64,000 bases of DNA from Mustela lutreola (taxonomy: Eukaryota > Chordata > Mammalia > Carnivora > Mustelidae), in NCBI RefSeq assembly GCF_030435805.1, contig NC_081291.1:12671001-12735000 (forward strand), in the 5' to 3' direction. The notes under the pieces were generated by a model that was not told the origin of the DNA, made no database searches, and saw only the letters and a program-made list of their open reading frames with translations. Both the position numbers and the translations under genes were made by a program. This document shows, piece by piece, positions 33,888 through 46,538 of the stretch (position 1 is its first letter; each line of letters opens with the position of its first letter).

Positions 33888-34199
33888 AAATTTCTTGAAA
33901 AGAATCCACAGGACAAAATTAATTTTAACAATGCAAATACCATGCCTAAGAAAATGACTAAGGCTAGGATCCTTCACTGGGTAAAGTGTGAGAGGAAAAG
34001 ATCGTAATCAGAGATGTTGGCAGATTGGATTTTCCAAGGATGACCATACCGATGTCTGTCATCCCACATATTGTCCTTGCAATGTGATGTTGATACTTTT
34101 CCATCAAAAAGTGAGGCATAAATTCCCTCCCCTTAAATATGGGCGGGGCACTGTGACAAGGGCAGAGTGGCCCCATGTGACTGCTAAAGCTGTATCATT

Positions 34200-34395
34200 A
34201 AAGGTGAATCATGAGAGACTATGGACTCTGAAAAACAATCTGAGGAGTTTGAAGTGGCGGGGGGGGTAGGAGGTTGGTGGTGGGTATTATAGAGGGCATG
34301 GATTGCATGGAGCACTGGGTGTGGTGAAAAAATAATGAATACTGTTATGCTGAAAATAAATAAATTTTTAAAAATAAAAAATAAAAAATAATTAA
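34200..34395 (+). mobile_element. Carnivore L1 3' UTR fragment
   Basis: 'atcatgagagactatggact' with a G run, 'atggagcactgggtgtggtg' and 'aataatgaatactgttatgc', then an A-rich tail. Confidence 0.8.
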
Positions 34396-35134
34396 AGGTC
34401 ATACAGTTTCCACCTGGTCCTGTTGAGATGCTCGCTCTCGGAACCCAGCCACATGTTAAAAGGAAGCCAAGCTGCCACATGGAGACGCCATCTATAGGTG
34501 CTACAGCCCAGTCCCAGCTGAAGTGCAGCCAACAACCAGAATACACTGTCTCCAATGATTCCAACCTTCAGCCTTCAAATGGAAGAGATGAGCTGGCCTT
34601 GCCAAGCACCACTTAAGTTAAAATTCATAATCAAACAAAGACAATTACTACTTCCTTTCTACTTTGGATGCCCTTTATTTCTATTTCTTGCCATGTTGAA
34701 TAGGAAAGGTGAGAGTGGACATCTCTGTCCTGTTCTTGATCTTAGAGGAAAAGCTTTCCACCTTTCACTATTGGCCATGATGTTAGCTGTAGGCTTGGCA
34801 TATATGGCCTTTATTATGTTGAGCTACATTCCTTCCATACTCAACTTGTTGGAAGTTTTTATCATGAATGATGAGTTTTTTCAGATGCTTCTTCTGTACC
34901 TAATAATACGATCATATGATCTTTACCCTTCGTTCTGTTAGCATTCTTTTGTATTTATTTATTGTCAAACATTAAGCTTTCCTTGCATCCCAGAGGTCAA
35001 TCCCACTTGATCAATGTGCTAGTGAATTTAGTTTGCTAATATTTTTTTGAGGATTTTTGCATCCATGTTCATCAGGGATCTTGCATTGTGTTTCAAAGAT
35101 ATAGCTCCATTTCCATCTTCATTGCAGCATTATT

Positions 35135-35323
35135 TTTTTAAGATTTTATTTATTTGACAAAGAGAGATCACAAGTAGGCAGAGAGGCAGGCGGGAAGGGG
35201 GGGGGAGGGAAGCAGGCTCCCTGCTAAGCAGAGAGTCCAATGCAGAGCTTGATCCCAGAACCCTGGGATCATGACCTCAACCGAAGACAGATGCTTAACC
35301 CACTGAGTCACCCAGGTGCCTGC
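35135..35323 (-). mobile_element. CAN-SINE in the L1
   Basis: Antisense copy; 'attgcagcattatt' is duplicated at 35,121 and 35,324. Confidence 0.95.
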
Positions 35324-35659
35324 ATTGCAGCATTATTCACAATAGTTAAGATATGGAAACAATGTAAGTGTCCATCAACAGAAGAATGGATAAAGAAATG
35401 TGGATATACAGATATAGATCTATAGATACAGATAAGAGGGAAATAATACTTCTTGTGACAATATGGATGAACCTTGAGGGCCTTATATTAAGTGGAATAA
35501 GCCAGGCAGAGAAAGAAAAGTACTGTATAATCTCACTTATATGCAGAATCTGGGGACGGAAGGAGGAAAAGTCAAACTTACAGAAACTGAGCAGAATGGT
35601 GGATGCCAAGATTGGAAGAAAGAAGAATGGGGAGATGTGGTCAAAAGGTACAAACTTTC

Positions 35660-35787
35660 TCGGGGCCTCTGGGTGACTCAGTCAGTTAAGCAACTGACCC
35701 TTGATCTCAGCTCAGGTTTTGATCTCAGGGTCATGAGTTTAAGCCTCACATTGGGCTCTGCACTTGGTATGGTACCTACTTTTTAAA
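35660..35787 (+). mobile_element. Short CAN-SINE in the L1
   Basis: Plus copy without the long CT tail; 'aaaggtacaaactttc' is present on both sides as the target-site duplication. Confidence 0.9.
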
Positions 35788-35836
35788 AAAGGTACAAACT
35801 TTCATTTATAAGGTGAATAAGTTCCGAGGACCTAAT

Positions 35837-35925
35837 GTACAACGTACATTGTACTAATGTACTAATGTCCATTAATGTACTAATGTGCAATGTACAATGC
35901 ACCTAATGTACAATGAGGAGACTAT
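35837..35925 (+). repeat. Cryptic tandem repeat of 'taatgtac' units
   Basis: Imperfect repeats of 'taatgtac' and 'aatgtacaa' within the L1 3' region, probably grown by slippage. Confidence 0.75.
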
Positions 35926-35974
35926 AGTTAATACTTCTGATCATACACTTGAAATTTGCTGAGATAGTAGGTCT

Positions 35975-36108
35975 TTTTTTGTTTCTTAAGTAGATTCCAT
36001 ACTCAATGTGAAATCCAACCTGGGAGTTGAACTCACAACCTAGAGACCAAGACCTGAGCTGAGGTCAAGAGCTAGTTGCTTAACCAACTGAGCCACCCAG
36101 GCACTCCG
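35975..36108 (-). mobile_element. Older CAN-SINE
   Basis: Antisense, short and diverged. 'gagatagtaggtctt' and 'gagacagcaagtctt' flank it as an aged target-site duplication. Confidence 0.85.
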
Positions 36109-37609
36109 AGACAGCAAGTCTTAAGTGCTCTCATCACACACAGAACTTTGGTAACCTTGAGCGGTAATGGATGTATTAACTTGATTGGCGTAACCATTTT
36201 ATAACAAATATACATGACAAATCATCCCCTTGCATGCCCTAAATATATACTCAAGTATAATTCAGTAAAGCTGGGAGGGGAATTTAATCTAGAAAAAAAG
36301 ATATTCATAAGCAAAATAAATGCTGTTATTGTTGCTGTTTTAATCCTCTTACTTTGGGGTTATTTGTTACAAAGGGATTGATAACTGTAACAGCCAGGAT
36401 AGAAGTCAGCCTCCCCACAAAAAAATCAAGAAGACTATCAATAGTCATCAAGAAGACTATCATATATACAGATACATATACACTAATGTTAACCATGATA
36501 TGTGCCTTGAAGTACAAGCTAAGAATACTATGGAGTTCCCATAATTATAAATCCATTTAAATAGGATTTATTTTATTCTTGCTTTCTGTAAATTAATTTA
36601 CAGGATGCGGTTTATGAATTATTGTATCTTCTCTCTATAGTAGGTGTGCCTAATTTATAGATAAATATATGGCTTAAATGCTTTTTTTAAAATAAAATGT
36701 TATGTAGGAAAAAACTTGTGGAGGTGCTGCCTGGCAGTGGGAGCCATGGTAAGATTTTGAGTAGAATAGCACCATGGACTTGTCACAAGGGTGCAAAGCT
36801 TCCAAGGGAATTCTGCCACTTCTAGGGCCATTGGAGGAAGTTCCCCCAAGAAAAATGCTTCAGCGATCAAGGCCTCCACAGAAGTGGAAGGAAAAGAAAA
36901 AGACAGAAATGATGAGTGTTGCTCACTTTCCCCAAGAGATCACATCTAGCACGGGTTCCTTTTAAGGCAGACAATTATTTGGCATCTGGATCTCTAACAA
37001 AGCACTCAGTGGCTCAGCCCAGAGCAATAGGATCAGGGTGTGAGCTCTAAAGCTTCTTCCTGAGGGACCAAAGACCCCCCTCCCCATCACTCAAAACATC
37101 GGGCCCCATTCCCCATGCAACCCAGCTCACCACTCAACTTCAGATCCAGAAGCCAGAGGTGCATGGACCACCCTGGGCTTAGAGCCTGGCGTCATAACTC
37201 ACCTGCCAGGTGAGTGCAGAAAGAAAAAGCAGGAGTTCTGAAGGTAGCTAGTCCCCCTGTGTGACCTTGGACTAGTAACTTTGCCTCTCTGAGTCTTGAC
37301 TAGTTAGTCCCCACAGTGTATGAATGGGACCAGAAAGTCTTTATGTGTGTAAGCCATGCTAAAACCTATGTTATGCTGTATTATAGGAATGGGTTTGGGA
37401 AGCAAATAAACCCAAGCCATTTGACCTCCTTGCACCTGAAAGTCTTCCTCTAGAGAATAGGATTAACAGTAGCTACCTTGGAGAATCAGACACAGTCATA
37501 TATATAGAGTCACACACAGCGAGCCCTCAGCACAGGTGAGCCGTCAGCAGGAAGAGCTATTGTAGGATTGCCCACAGGGAGGAAAGTGAGGTTGTAACTG
37601 GGAGAAACT
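36109..37609. other. No gene; small repeats and a MIR
   Basis: 'atcaagaagactatca' occurs twice at about 36,425-36,466. A MIR core is visible near 37,255-37,300 ('tgtgaccttggactagtaac'). The open frame at 36,774-36,965 is not supported by any domain. Confidence 0.45.
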
Positions 37610-38320
37610 TAGAATGTCTGACTCTATATTGCTTCTATTTCCCTTGCTGCTGGGACCCACAGCTGAGAAACTTCTGATGAGCCCTGTAGGCTTGTTAACC
37701 ATCGAAGGAATTTTGTTTGCAGCTCAGATTTGCAAAAACTGCTTTTTTACCAGAAACCTACCTCACTTGAGGAGAGAAGAAAGAACGAACAGAAATGACT
37801 TACAAGATTTGAGATTTTCAGAAAAGATATGACCAGATTCCTACACCCAAGGATCAACTGACCAAGATAAAGAAGTTTCATGACCTTCCTGGGATGTCAG
37901 TTATCTTTCGATTGCAACGCCCTCCTGTTTCTCCCCCCTTTCTTTTTAATAGGGGGTTTTCTTTTTTTTTAAGATTTTATTTATTTATTTGACAGAGATC
38001 ACAAGTAGGCAGAAAGACAGGCAGAGAGAGAGAGAGAGGAGGAAGCAGGCTCCCTGCTAAGCAGAGAGCCTGATGCGGAACTCGATCCCAGAACCCTGAG
38101 ATCATGACCTGAGCTGAAGGCAGAGGCTTAACCCACTGAGCCACCCACGAGCCCCTGTTTCTCCCTTTTGCTAATGTAAAAGCAGCTCGAATTTCATATT
38201 CAGGGAGATGGCTCTTTGAGACAGTAGTCCACCATCCTCGGGTTCCTGATTTGATGAATAAATTCACTTTCCTACCCCAACAACTTACCTCTCCACTTAC
38301 TGGCTTGTCCTGTAGGGAGC
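37610..38320 (+). mobile_element. ERV-type LTR fossil split by a SINE
   Basis: Starts near 'tgtctgactctatattgc'. It holds 'ggcttgttaaccatcgaagg' and 'cagctcagatttgcaaaaac', and past the SINE 'gctctttgagacagtagtcc' and a poly(A)-signal context 'gatgaataaattcactttcc'. This layout (promoter-like body, AATAAA, pyrimidine-rich end) fits a class I LTR. No internal genes are seen, and the family is not certain. Confidence 0.5.
37936..38153 (-). mobile_element. CAN-SINE inside the LTR fossil
   Basis: Antisense copy; 'cctgtttctccc' is duplicated at 37,924 and 38,154. Confidence 0.9.
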
Positions 38321-38756
38321 TTGGACTTGGTTACAAGGTTACTTTGGGGATTGTCCCAGGGAAGAGGGGAGAAAGAGGAGACATGAGAGTGACCAGTGAG
38401 GGCACAGACTGGGTGTCCAGGAGACAGAGGAGAGGCAGGGGGCTGGAGAGGATAAGAAGGAACAGGAAGGAGGGACGTTTTAGGAGGAAAGAACAGCAGG
38501 AAGTGGTGATCTATTAGCCATAGAAGTGAGGGGGTGGGTGGGCGGGCTGAACAACACCCTGGCTCTGCTTCGGGGGTGGGAGGATATCAGGAGGCTGGAA
38601 GTCCTGGAGGGTATCCCCCAGGGGATGCCCAGGGGGTGACATCAACCTGAGAATTGCAGACAGAACCCAGATACAGGCCGGTGGATCCTTCTACTTGTTC
38701 CCACATTCTTCTTTGAGAACAGAGGACAAGAACCAGGAACTTCATCAAGATTGTAT

Positions 38757-38927
38757 GTGAGACGAACAGAGACAAAGAGCAGTACAGACACTGAGACAGA
38801 GGCACAGAGAGAGACAGACACAGGGAGAGAAACAGAGACAGAAAGACACGGACACAGAGACATAGAGAGACCAAGACAAAGATACAGAGGGAGACACACA
38901 GAGAGAGAGTCAGAAACAGGAAGAGAA
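38757..38927 (+). repeat. Purine-rich (GACA/GAGACA)n-like tract
   Basis: About 170 bases of imperfect 'gacagagaca' and 'agagagac' units. Both strands give long low-complexity open frames here, which I do not count as genes. Confidence 0.9.
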
Positions 38928-39479
38928 GCGTTTGGATTTCAGGCCTTCCGAAATGTTCAGTATCTTGCTTATGGTAATAATTTCACAGGCCATACATAAT
39001 CAAGACTCAACAATTTCTGTGTTCACATATATGCCATTTATTACATAAGGTATACCTCAAAAACATAGTCATACAGGTCAAAAGAAAGAAATGTAAAAGC
39101 ATTCTTTATAATATAACAAATATCACCCACCTTAAGAAATAAAGCATCAAAGATACAATTGAAAATCCCATGTATACCTTCCCCTGTCCCATTATTTTCC
39201 TCCTCCAAGGTGACCACTATTTCTAAATACAGCCTTTGTCATGACCCTATGGTTTTTACAATTTTTTATGTAAATAGGGTCACTCTACGCATGCCTCTGC
39301 AGCTTCCTGGATTTTGCTTAGAATTATATTTTTAAGATTCATAAAAATAGTCATATTTTAAGATTCAGATCAATACACAAGTCTCTAGCTCATTTGCTTC
39401 CAGAGTGATAGAATATTCTCTTGTGGAAATACACCCTCATGCATTTTTCCACTTTGCTGGTGATGGAAATCTAAGTATT

Positions 39480-40330
39480 TTCCAATTTTCCACTATTATG
39501 AGGAGAGTTGTTCATGATTTGTTTTCCAAATTTTTTATGGTGGTCAAGTACACATGACATAAAATTTACCATCTCCACCATGTCCAAGTGTCCAGTTCAG
39601 TGGCATTAAATACATTCACATTGTTGTGCAACACTCAGCACCAACCATCTCTAGAACTCTTTTCATCTTGTGATCACTAAACACTGACTCCCCATCCCCT
39701 CTCCCAGCCTCTGACTCCCACCATCTACTTCCTATCTCTATGCATCTGACTCCTCTAAAGACCTCACATAAGTGAAACCATACAGTATTTGTCCTTTTGT
39801 GTCTGGCTTCTTGCATTTAACATAATGTCCTCAAGTTCCATCCATGTTGTAGCCTGAGTCAGACTCTCATTCCTTTGTAGGGTTGCATAATATTCCATTG
39901 TATGGATGCACCATATTTTGCTTATCTACCACATACATTCTTGATCACATCTCCTCATGGGCTCACATGGAAGCATATATGCTATGCTTCCCATTGGGCA
40001 CATCTTTATGCCCTTTATCTCTGCCAGTGCAAAGCTAAGAATGACTAAATTTTAGAATATGTACTTTTTCAGCCTTTCCAGATATTGACAGTTATTCTCC
40101 AAAGTGATCTTGCCAATTTGCTCTCCCGCGCCCCCAGCCACGGATAAGGGTGTCTTTGTTCTACATTCTCCAAAATTCTTGTTGCCAGACTTACTCCTCC
40201 ACGTTGGGTGATGAGTGAAATGAGATCTTGTGGGGGCCTCCAGCTCCTCATTGTTGGTGAGGCTGAACATCTTATATTTTTTCACGTCCCATCTGAGTTC
40301 CCTGGTCTGTGATATTGTTTCTTCATGTCT
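39480..40330 (-). mobile_element. Old L1 (L1M-like) 3' region, antisense
   Basis: 'tggtcaagtacacatgacat', 'acctcacataagtgaaacca', 'gttccatccatgttgtagcc' and 'gcataatattccattgtatg' are antisense L1 3' words. The related words recur in the right-arm-only segment at about 57.2 kb. Confidence 0.65.
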
Positions 40331-41230
40331 CTGCTGCAGGTAAGGGGGGGGTGCTTACGCTGATCATCTGGTCACAGTCTAGGAGTACCCCCAAAGTGAG
40401 GTGCTCAGTGTTTGATGATGAATGAGGAAGTGGAGGCTGTGCATATAGACTCATTGGGAAGTGAAGAGAGACCCGGAGCAAGCAGAGGAGCTGATGGGGT
40501 CAAGAGGGTTCCTTCCAAGCCTGGACAATATCAACCAAAGTTCTGCCGCCACTGCTGCCGGAAGCCCAGCCACCTGTTAATGCTACCAAGAGAGCTTCTG
40601 GGATTATGACAGCCACCTATCTCTGATTCTACCTCCCTCTCACCTTCTGAGCCTTCCTGAGGCACTCAGAGTGGCAGAAACTCATTGGAAGCCAGCTAGA
40701 AAGTGGGAAGGCACCGACCCAGAGAAGCAGAGAGCGGAATGTGAGAAGTGAACAGTACTATGTCCCTCTGCACATCCTGGAAAGCACCATAGCCTTTCTG
40801 GCCCAGCACATCACAGCCCACACACCCTCCACCTGCAAAACCATCTGCCCAAGCAGCCCTTGCTGGCTCTTCCTCAGGACACCCTATCCCTTGGTCTCCC
40901 CAGAAACATCTGAAGTTGAGAATTCCAGGTCCCCAGAGAGGGAGAAAAAAAGAGCACTGAGTACTTCCCTAAATAATTCGAGGACCCAACACCTGGTCTG
41001 TAGTTCCTGCCAAATTATATGGCTTGAGCCTAATCATGAGGAAACATCTGATAAACCCACATCGAGAGACACACTACATGAAAATCCACCTGGATTCTTT
41101 AAACGTGTCAATGTCATAAATATGGGAACCATTGAACCTGGGTGCCTGGCATATCAGAGCTTGTTGTAAAGCTCTATTGATGTTTATACCCATTAGGAAA
41201 ATGTATAATAAAAAATTAAATATATTTTTA
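40331..41230. other. No gene recognised
   Basis: A 142-codon open frame at 40,741-41,169 has no recognised domain, no strong start context and no spliced partner. I leave it unassigned. Confidence 0.4.
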
Positions 41231-41239
41231 TGTATTTTT

Positions 41240-41425
41240 TAAATTTTATTTTATTTTTTTCAGTGTTCCAAGATTCATTGTTTAAGCACCACACCCAGTG
41301 CTCCATGCAATACGTGCCCTCCTTAATACCCACCACCAAGTTCAACCATTCCCCACACCCTCCCCCCCAAAACCCTCAGTTTGTTTCTCACAGTCCACAG
41401 TCTCACATGCTATTATATTTTTAAG
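41240..41425 (-). mobile_element. Carnivore L1 3' UTR fragment
   Basis: 'gtgttccaagattcattgtt', 'cacccagtgctccatgcaat', 'ccctccttaatacccaccac' and 'ccctcagtttgtttctcaca' are the antisense end of a young L1. Confidence 0.8.
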
Positions 41426-41779
41426 TATCATGAAAGAGCAAGAAAAGTTGAGAAGCTGGCCTTTATGAAAAGAGACAAAAGAAACATGGTAAGTAGAAAT
41501 GGGTGCTTGGTCTTGGACTCGATCTAGGCACACCTGATCCCGCCTCTATCTTCTGGAGCCTGGAACAGAGAAGAAAATCGCTATAAATCGTAGCCATTCA
41601 AGGACAACTGGAGACATGGGAATCCAGACTAGCTCTTATGTAATAAGATGTGTCCGTAATGAATTTCTTGAATTTTATAAATTTGCTGTGGTTGCCTAAG
41701 AGAATGACCTTGTTCTTAGGAAATGCACAGAAAGTATTTAGGGGTAAAGGGGCACTATGTCTTCAAGTGACGCTCAGGT

Positions 41780-42010
41780 GGTTCAGAAAAAAAAAAAAAA
41801 AAAAAAAAAAACGTTTTTATACAGGCATGGAGCTATAAAGCAAATGTGAAAAAGAAGGGTGAACAATCTCAAAGTAGGAGGACACGAAAGAACTCTTTGT
41901 TAAATTCTTGCGACTCTTCCCTAAGTTTGAAATTATTATTTTAATTTTATATTATTGGTATGTTATATATACTTAAAATTATTATTATAAATAATTATTA
42001 TTTTTAAAGT
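41780..42010. repeat. Poly-A run and AT-rich tract
   Basis: An A run of about 24 bases near 41,788, then 'attattataaataattatta' near 41,980. No gene. Confidence 0.85.
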
Positions 42011-42759
42011 ATACGTGTACACACACGCCAGAACTTACTAGATCGTAGGCTCTAAATATGTTCCGTTTGTCCTTTAATAATGATACCTCGATCAAGCTAG
42101 TGTAGAAATAAAATAAGTAAGTAAAAGAATGGAGAGGGAACTTCATTTTGCAAAGGCAGAGAGGCATGACAGGAATCTTGTGTCGGGGAGGACACTTCCT
42201 TCTAGTTGCAGTTTGGGTTTCATGGGGCGGGGACAACTATGAGAGAAAGGTTGGGGAGCCCGGAGGCCGTCCGTGGTTTTGCGGGTTGACTTTCCTGCAG
42301 CCCCAGGATGGGCGTGGCCCTGCATCCTCGCAGGGTGCGTTTCCCAGTATGGACGCTGGGGGGCGCAAGTACATCGCCGCGCCAGAAGGTGTTTTAGAAG
42401 TCTGAGAATATTCAAAACCTGGAAGAAAACATTGGAAACCCCACACTCTGATGTTTGAGAACATAAAAGCAAGGCTACAGAAATCAAAATCAATAAACGC
42501 TTAAATAGCAGGATGTCGACCTCGTTCATTGTTAACCTTAGCATTCCCCCAAAATGTCATTACATTTGGAAAGTTACGTTCTCGATTTGCAAGAATACCC
42601 ATGGGTGCCCAATAAGCAAATGGTGCAATAATTTTCACGGCACCTAAATAATTTCAGAAGCATAGCGATCTTTTCTTCTTCTTTTTTTAACAGAAGAAGA
42701 AATACATTTACTGTGAGTGGCTTGTTAAAATGCTTGCTATGAGGCTGGACGGGACCTCT

Positions 42760-43150
42760 GGGAGTACAGGTGCCCTGGGATGTCCTGTCCAGCCTTTTGC
42801 CTTCACACCTGCTGTTCCTTTGACCTGAATCACTCTTCCCTCCCTACATTGGCCAATTCCATTCCCTTTTTCCTTCCTGTTTCAGCTGAAGGCCACCTCC
42901 TCGGGGAGAATTTCTCCGACCCCAACTCAGGCTCCTATTTCCCTTGCTCTGAACATCAGATGCTTCAGAGCCATGTCATGCTGTAACCATACATTTATTG
43001 TGTGTGCAAGTATTGGGTTTCTCTCTGTCTTCTCCATTCAAATGTGAACTGGATGGGGGGCAAAGATGCTGTCTTTCCTACCCTGGCCCAGGCCTTGGCA
43101 CATAGTAGGTGCTCAATAATCATCGAATGAAGGAATGATTGAAGGAAGGA
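42760..43150 (+). mobile_element. L2 LINE 3' end
   Basis: Classical L2 3' words: 'ctcctcggggagaatttctc', 'ccaggccttggcacatagta' and 'ggtgctcaataatcatcgaa'. Confidence 0.8.
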
Positions 43151-43273
43151 AGGAAAGAACAAACAGGTGCATGAGAATGATAAACCTGTTCTTGTCCAGT
43201 CTTCTAATCCAAATCAAAATTCCTACGATTCCATTGCAAAACTCTGAATATTAGTTGTCAAAACTCTCCTTAA

Positions 43274-43471
43274 GGGGCGCCTGGGTGGCTCAGTGGGTTA
43301 AGCCGCTGCCTTCGGCTCAGGTCATGATCTCAGAGTCCTGGGATCGAGTCCCGCATCGGGCTCTCTGCTCAGCAGGGAGCCTGCTTCCCTCTCTCTCTCT
43401 CTCTGTCTGCCTCTCCATCTACTTGTGATTTCTCTGTCAAATAAATAAATAAAAATCTTTAAAAAAAAAAA
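43274..43471 (+). mobile_element. CAN-SINE, young
   Basis: Full plus copy starting 'ggggcgcctgggtggctcag', with a perfect 'aaaactctccttaa' duplication at 43,260 and 43,472. Confidence 0.95.
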
Positions 43472-44734
43472 AAAACTCTCCTTAAACTCACGCTTATTTT
43501 CTCAACAAGAGTCCCCTCTTCTCCTGATGGCTCTCTCTGCCCAGCCTTGTGCTGGGCAGCACAAGGGCAGTGTTGAGATAGCAGAGAAAGTTCAGTCCCA
43601 GACTCGGCCCTTGAGAAGTTCTAGTCTGGTCTAGTCCACAGAGATGGACACAGACACTTCCAGCCTAAATGTTTAGAGATGGGTCACAGAGAGGATCCCG
43701 AGAGCTGATGAACAATGAAGGAAAATGTCCTAGAAAAGAGGCTTGAACTTGGCATGGAGAGTAGAGGATAAAGAATCGTTAGTCCATGGTGGCTTTCCTT
43801 GCTGAGGGACCACATAGGCCAACGCCCAAAGACTCAAGAAAGCATGAGTTTAGGTTAGAGTGGAGACAGGAACTGTGTAGAGGAGACTGGCAAGGTCCAC
43901 TGTAAGGGATCCTGTTACCCAGCAAGTGAGGGACTCCATCCCGTCATAATAGATCAGCATCAGCTATTGTCAACATCGGGCAGACAAGGTGCTCCAGTGA
44001 GAAGCAGGCTGGGCTGCTGGGAAGAGTGGAACAGGTTGCATGCACTGTGCTAACCTCAGGGGGCACCAGTCACACAGAAAATAATGAGAACTGTGCTCAC
44101 ACACATGCTCCACACAGAGGAGTTCTGCTCAAGAGCGTCCCTGCATGCAGGGAGGAAACAGAACTTTCATGGATATTAATTTTTTATCTCCTAAGAACTT
44201 TTAAATTAATCGTAATTAGAGAATGCACAGCAGACTCACAGACAGCTGGGACTTCTGGCTATCTTCAGGCAGGGGTGTTAGGTGGAATCTCTGGCAGAAG
44301 CATGCTTTCATGGAATTAGCGGCCAGAGGGACGGAAGGTGGACTGCTAGCTCTCCGCAAAAGTCTACTCTCTCCCTCTTCTGTAGTGAGAGGATCAGAGT
44401 CTGGCAGCACAGTGGGCCAGCAGCACCACGTTTCCTGGTCTCTCCTGCAGCTAGGGGACAGGATGGGAGACCTACATGGTGCTTTGAGAACAGGTGCTTG
44501 CCTCCTTGCTCTCTGAGTGTTTGTGTTTTTGTAGTAATACAGTAATAACAATTTCTGGGAAATGGGCCAGAAATAAGACACGGGGAACTTGGGTCTGTGA
44601 ATGATTTAAAGCAGAGTCACCCACTGACCTAGAACGTCGACTGTCACGTGAGAGAAAATGAACGTTTACCTTACTCAAGCCATATTCCTTTTGAATCCCT
44701 TTTTCTTTCTTTCTTCTTTTTTTAGCAAATCTTA

Positions 44735-45290
44735 TGGGTTGAATTATATTCCCTCCCCAAATGCCTATTTTAAGTCCAAAGCCCACTATTTCTGAATCTG
44801 AGCTTATTTGGAAATAGGATTGTTGCTAGATGTTAACAGTTACAATGATGTCATACTGGAATTGGGTGGACTCCTAATCCAAGAGAATTGGTGTCCTTCT
44901 AAAAAGGGGACAATTGGTTGAATCGTTATATTGTGCACCTGAAACTAATATAATATTATATTAATTATAATTCTTTTTTTAAAAAATGAATAAAAAATAG
45001 AAAGGGGACATTTGCAAGGTAGACATGCACAAAGACATGCACAAAGAGGATGCCATGTAGAGATGAAGCATGATCTGCAAGTTAAGGGACCCCCAAAGAT
45101 GGCCAGAAGAGCACCAGCTCCCACCAGCTAGGACAGAGGTTGAGACGGATTCTCCCTCACACACAGCCTCAGAAGGAACCCACCTGCCAACACCTTGGTT
45201 TTCCATTTCTGGTCTCCGGAACCATGAGACAACAAACTCCTGTGTAAGTCACCTCCTTTGTGGTCCTTTTCTAAAAACAAAATCTCCCAG
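44735..45290 (+). mobile_element. MLT1-type LTR fossil in the left arm
   Basis: 'aaatcttatgggttgaatta' starts an MLT1-like LTR, followed by 'ggtctccggaaccatgagac' at the far side. A short L1 end ('cacctgaaactaatataa', near 44,938) has inserted. The pair in the right arm is at 63,055-63,560. Confidence 0.65.
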
Positions 45291-45663
45291 AATCTAATAT
45301 AACACATAAGCTAGTCAACAGACTAAAACAGAAAATGGAGCAGAAGTGAGAAGCTGACATCACAAAATTGAAAACTTAGTTGTATGAGCTGAGTGGTCCG
45401 GTGGTAAAGACACAAATGTCACAGGCTGGAAAGCTGGAGACCCTTGTTATGGCAAAGACCAACATCTGACAATACCGTGACTGGTGATAACCTGGAAGGT
45501 AGATTGTTCGTTCACTGAGCCTGTGTGTCAAGAAGTGATGGGAAAGAGCTATGATGTCACTGTGAGTTGGTTGCTTCGTGCTGCTTTGCAGCAAGGAATC
45601 ACAAGCATGAGATGATCCCAGGCTAGAATTGGCCACTTTTCAAAGTCAGAAACATCATAAGGT

Positions 45664-45866
45664 GGGACACCTGGGTGGCTCAGTGGGTTAAAGCCTCTGC
45701 CTTCGTCTCAGATCATGATCCCAGGGTCCTCGGTTCGAGCCCCACATCAGGCTCTCTGTTCAGCAGGGAGCCTGCTTCCTCCTCCCTCTCTGCCTGCCTC
45801 TCTGCCTATTTGTGATCTCTCTCTGTCAAATAAATCAATAAAACCTTTAGAGAGAAAAAAAAAAAA
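45664..45866 (+). mobile_element. CAN-SINE private to the left arm
   Basis: Flanked by 'agaaacatcataaggt' (45,648) and 'agaaacatcacaaggt' (45,867). The mirror position in the right arm, about 62,695-62,710, holds a single uninterrupted copy of the target. The insertion therefore postdates the duplication. Confidence 0.95.
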
Positions 45867-46538
45867 AGAAACATCACAAGGTTAGAAGAGCCAACAGCTT
45901 CCTGTCCTTCAAAAGAGTATAAATAAGGATCTTGCCTCCTACACAAGGCTATTGTTTCAGATGACCATTAACTGAGAGTGACCAAAATGTAGGTGGTTCA
46001 AGGAAGCAAATATTGCAAAATCAATAAACACAAGAACTCTGGCTAGAAATGCACATTAGATCTGGTGCCTCACAATGGAACATACTAGAAACAAGTAGAC
46101 CATATGTCTACATTAAGTTTTTGAAAAAACCGTGTTGTTACAGAAACAAAGAGTTCAGCTTGCAAAATCTTACCAGTTCTGAGCCTCTGTATTTGCAACT
46201 TTGTATTAGAGCAGGTAAACCTGAATGTTAACCAAGGTGGGGCTTGTATCCCGGTCTCTCTAGTTTCCCAAGCACTTCCTTTAACCGCGATGTGGTCTCC
46301 AGGCTGCAGTGGGAGCGCTACAAGGGCAGGGATTTTGTTTGTTCCCTCTTGGACCTTCAACCCCTAAAACAGTGTCTACAGATAACAAATGTTCAAGAAG
46401 TTGTTGTTGGAAGAATGAAGTAATACACAGAGAACCACGGAGAAGGATATGAAGGAAACATCTAACTTTGGGACCATGCAAGAAAATTTCGTACAGATGG
46501 GCACGGGATTTGGGTCGTCAAACATCCCAGTGCTATGG

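Larger units (their letters stand above)
34620..35960. mobile_element. Old L1 with an inverted 5' portion
   Basis: 34,640-35,100 reads as L1 ORF2 in antisense ('tcttgccatgttgaatagg', 'gacatctctgtcctgttctt'). From about 35,105 the sense L1 3' region follows ('cattattcacaatagttaag', 'tgtccatcaacagaagaatgg' in part, 'aatctcacttatatgcagaa') to about 35,960. The antisense-then-sense order is what twin priming produces. Two CAN-SINEs inserted later. The 128-codon frame at 34,555-34,941 is a by-product of antisense L1. Confidence 0.55.

Noticed and set aside
34555-34941. 128-codon open frame with hydrophobic stretches
   Set aside because: It is the reverse strand of an L1 ORF2 fragment; the apparent membrane segments come from the T-rich antisense.
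38587-38999. Overlapping frames rich in S/L/C or R/E/T
   Set aside because: Produced by the GACA-type purine tract.
40741-41169. 142-codon open frame
   Set aside because: No recognisable domain, no neighbouring exon and no convincing start context.
42143-42544. 133-codon minus-strand frame
   Set aside because: No domain or splice partner; the opposite strand is equally open because the region is GC-rich.
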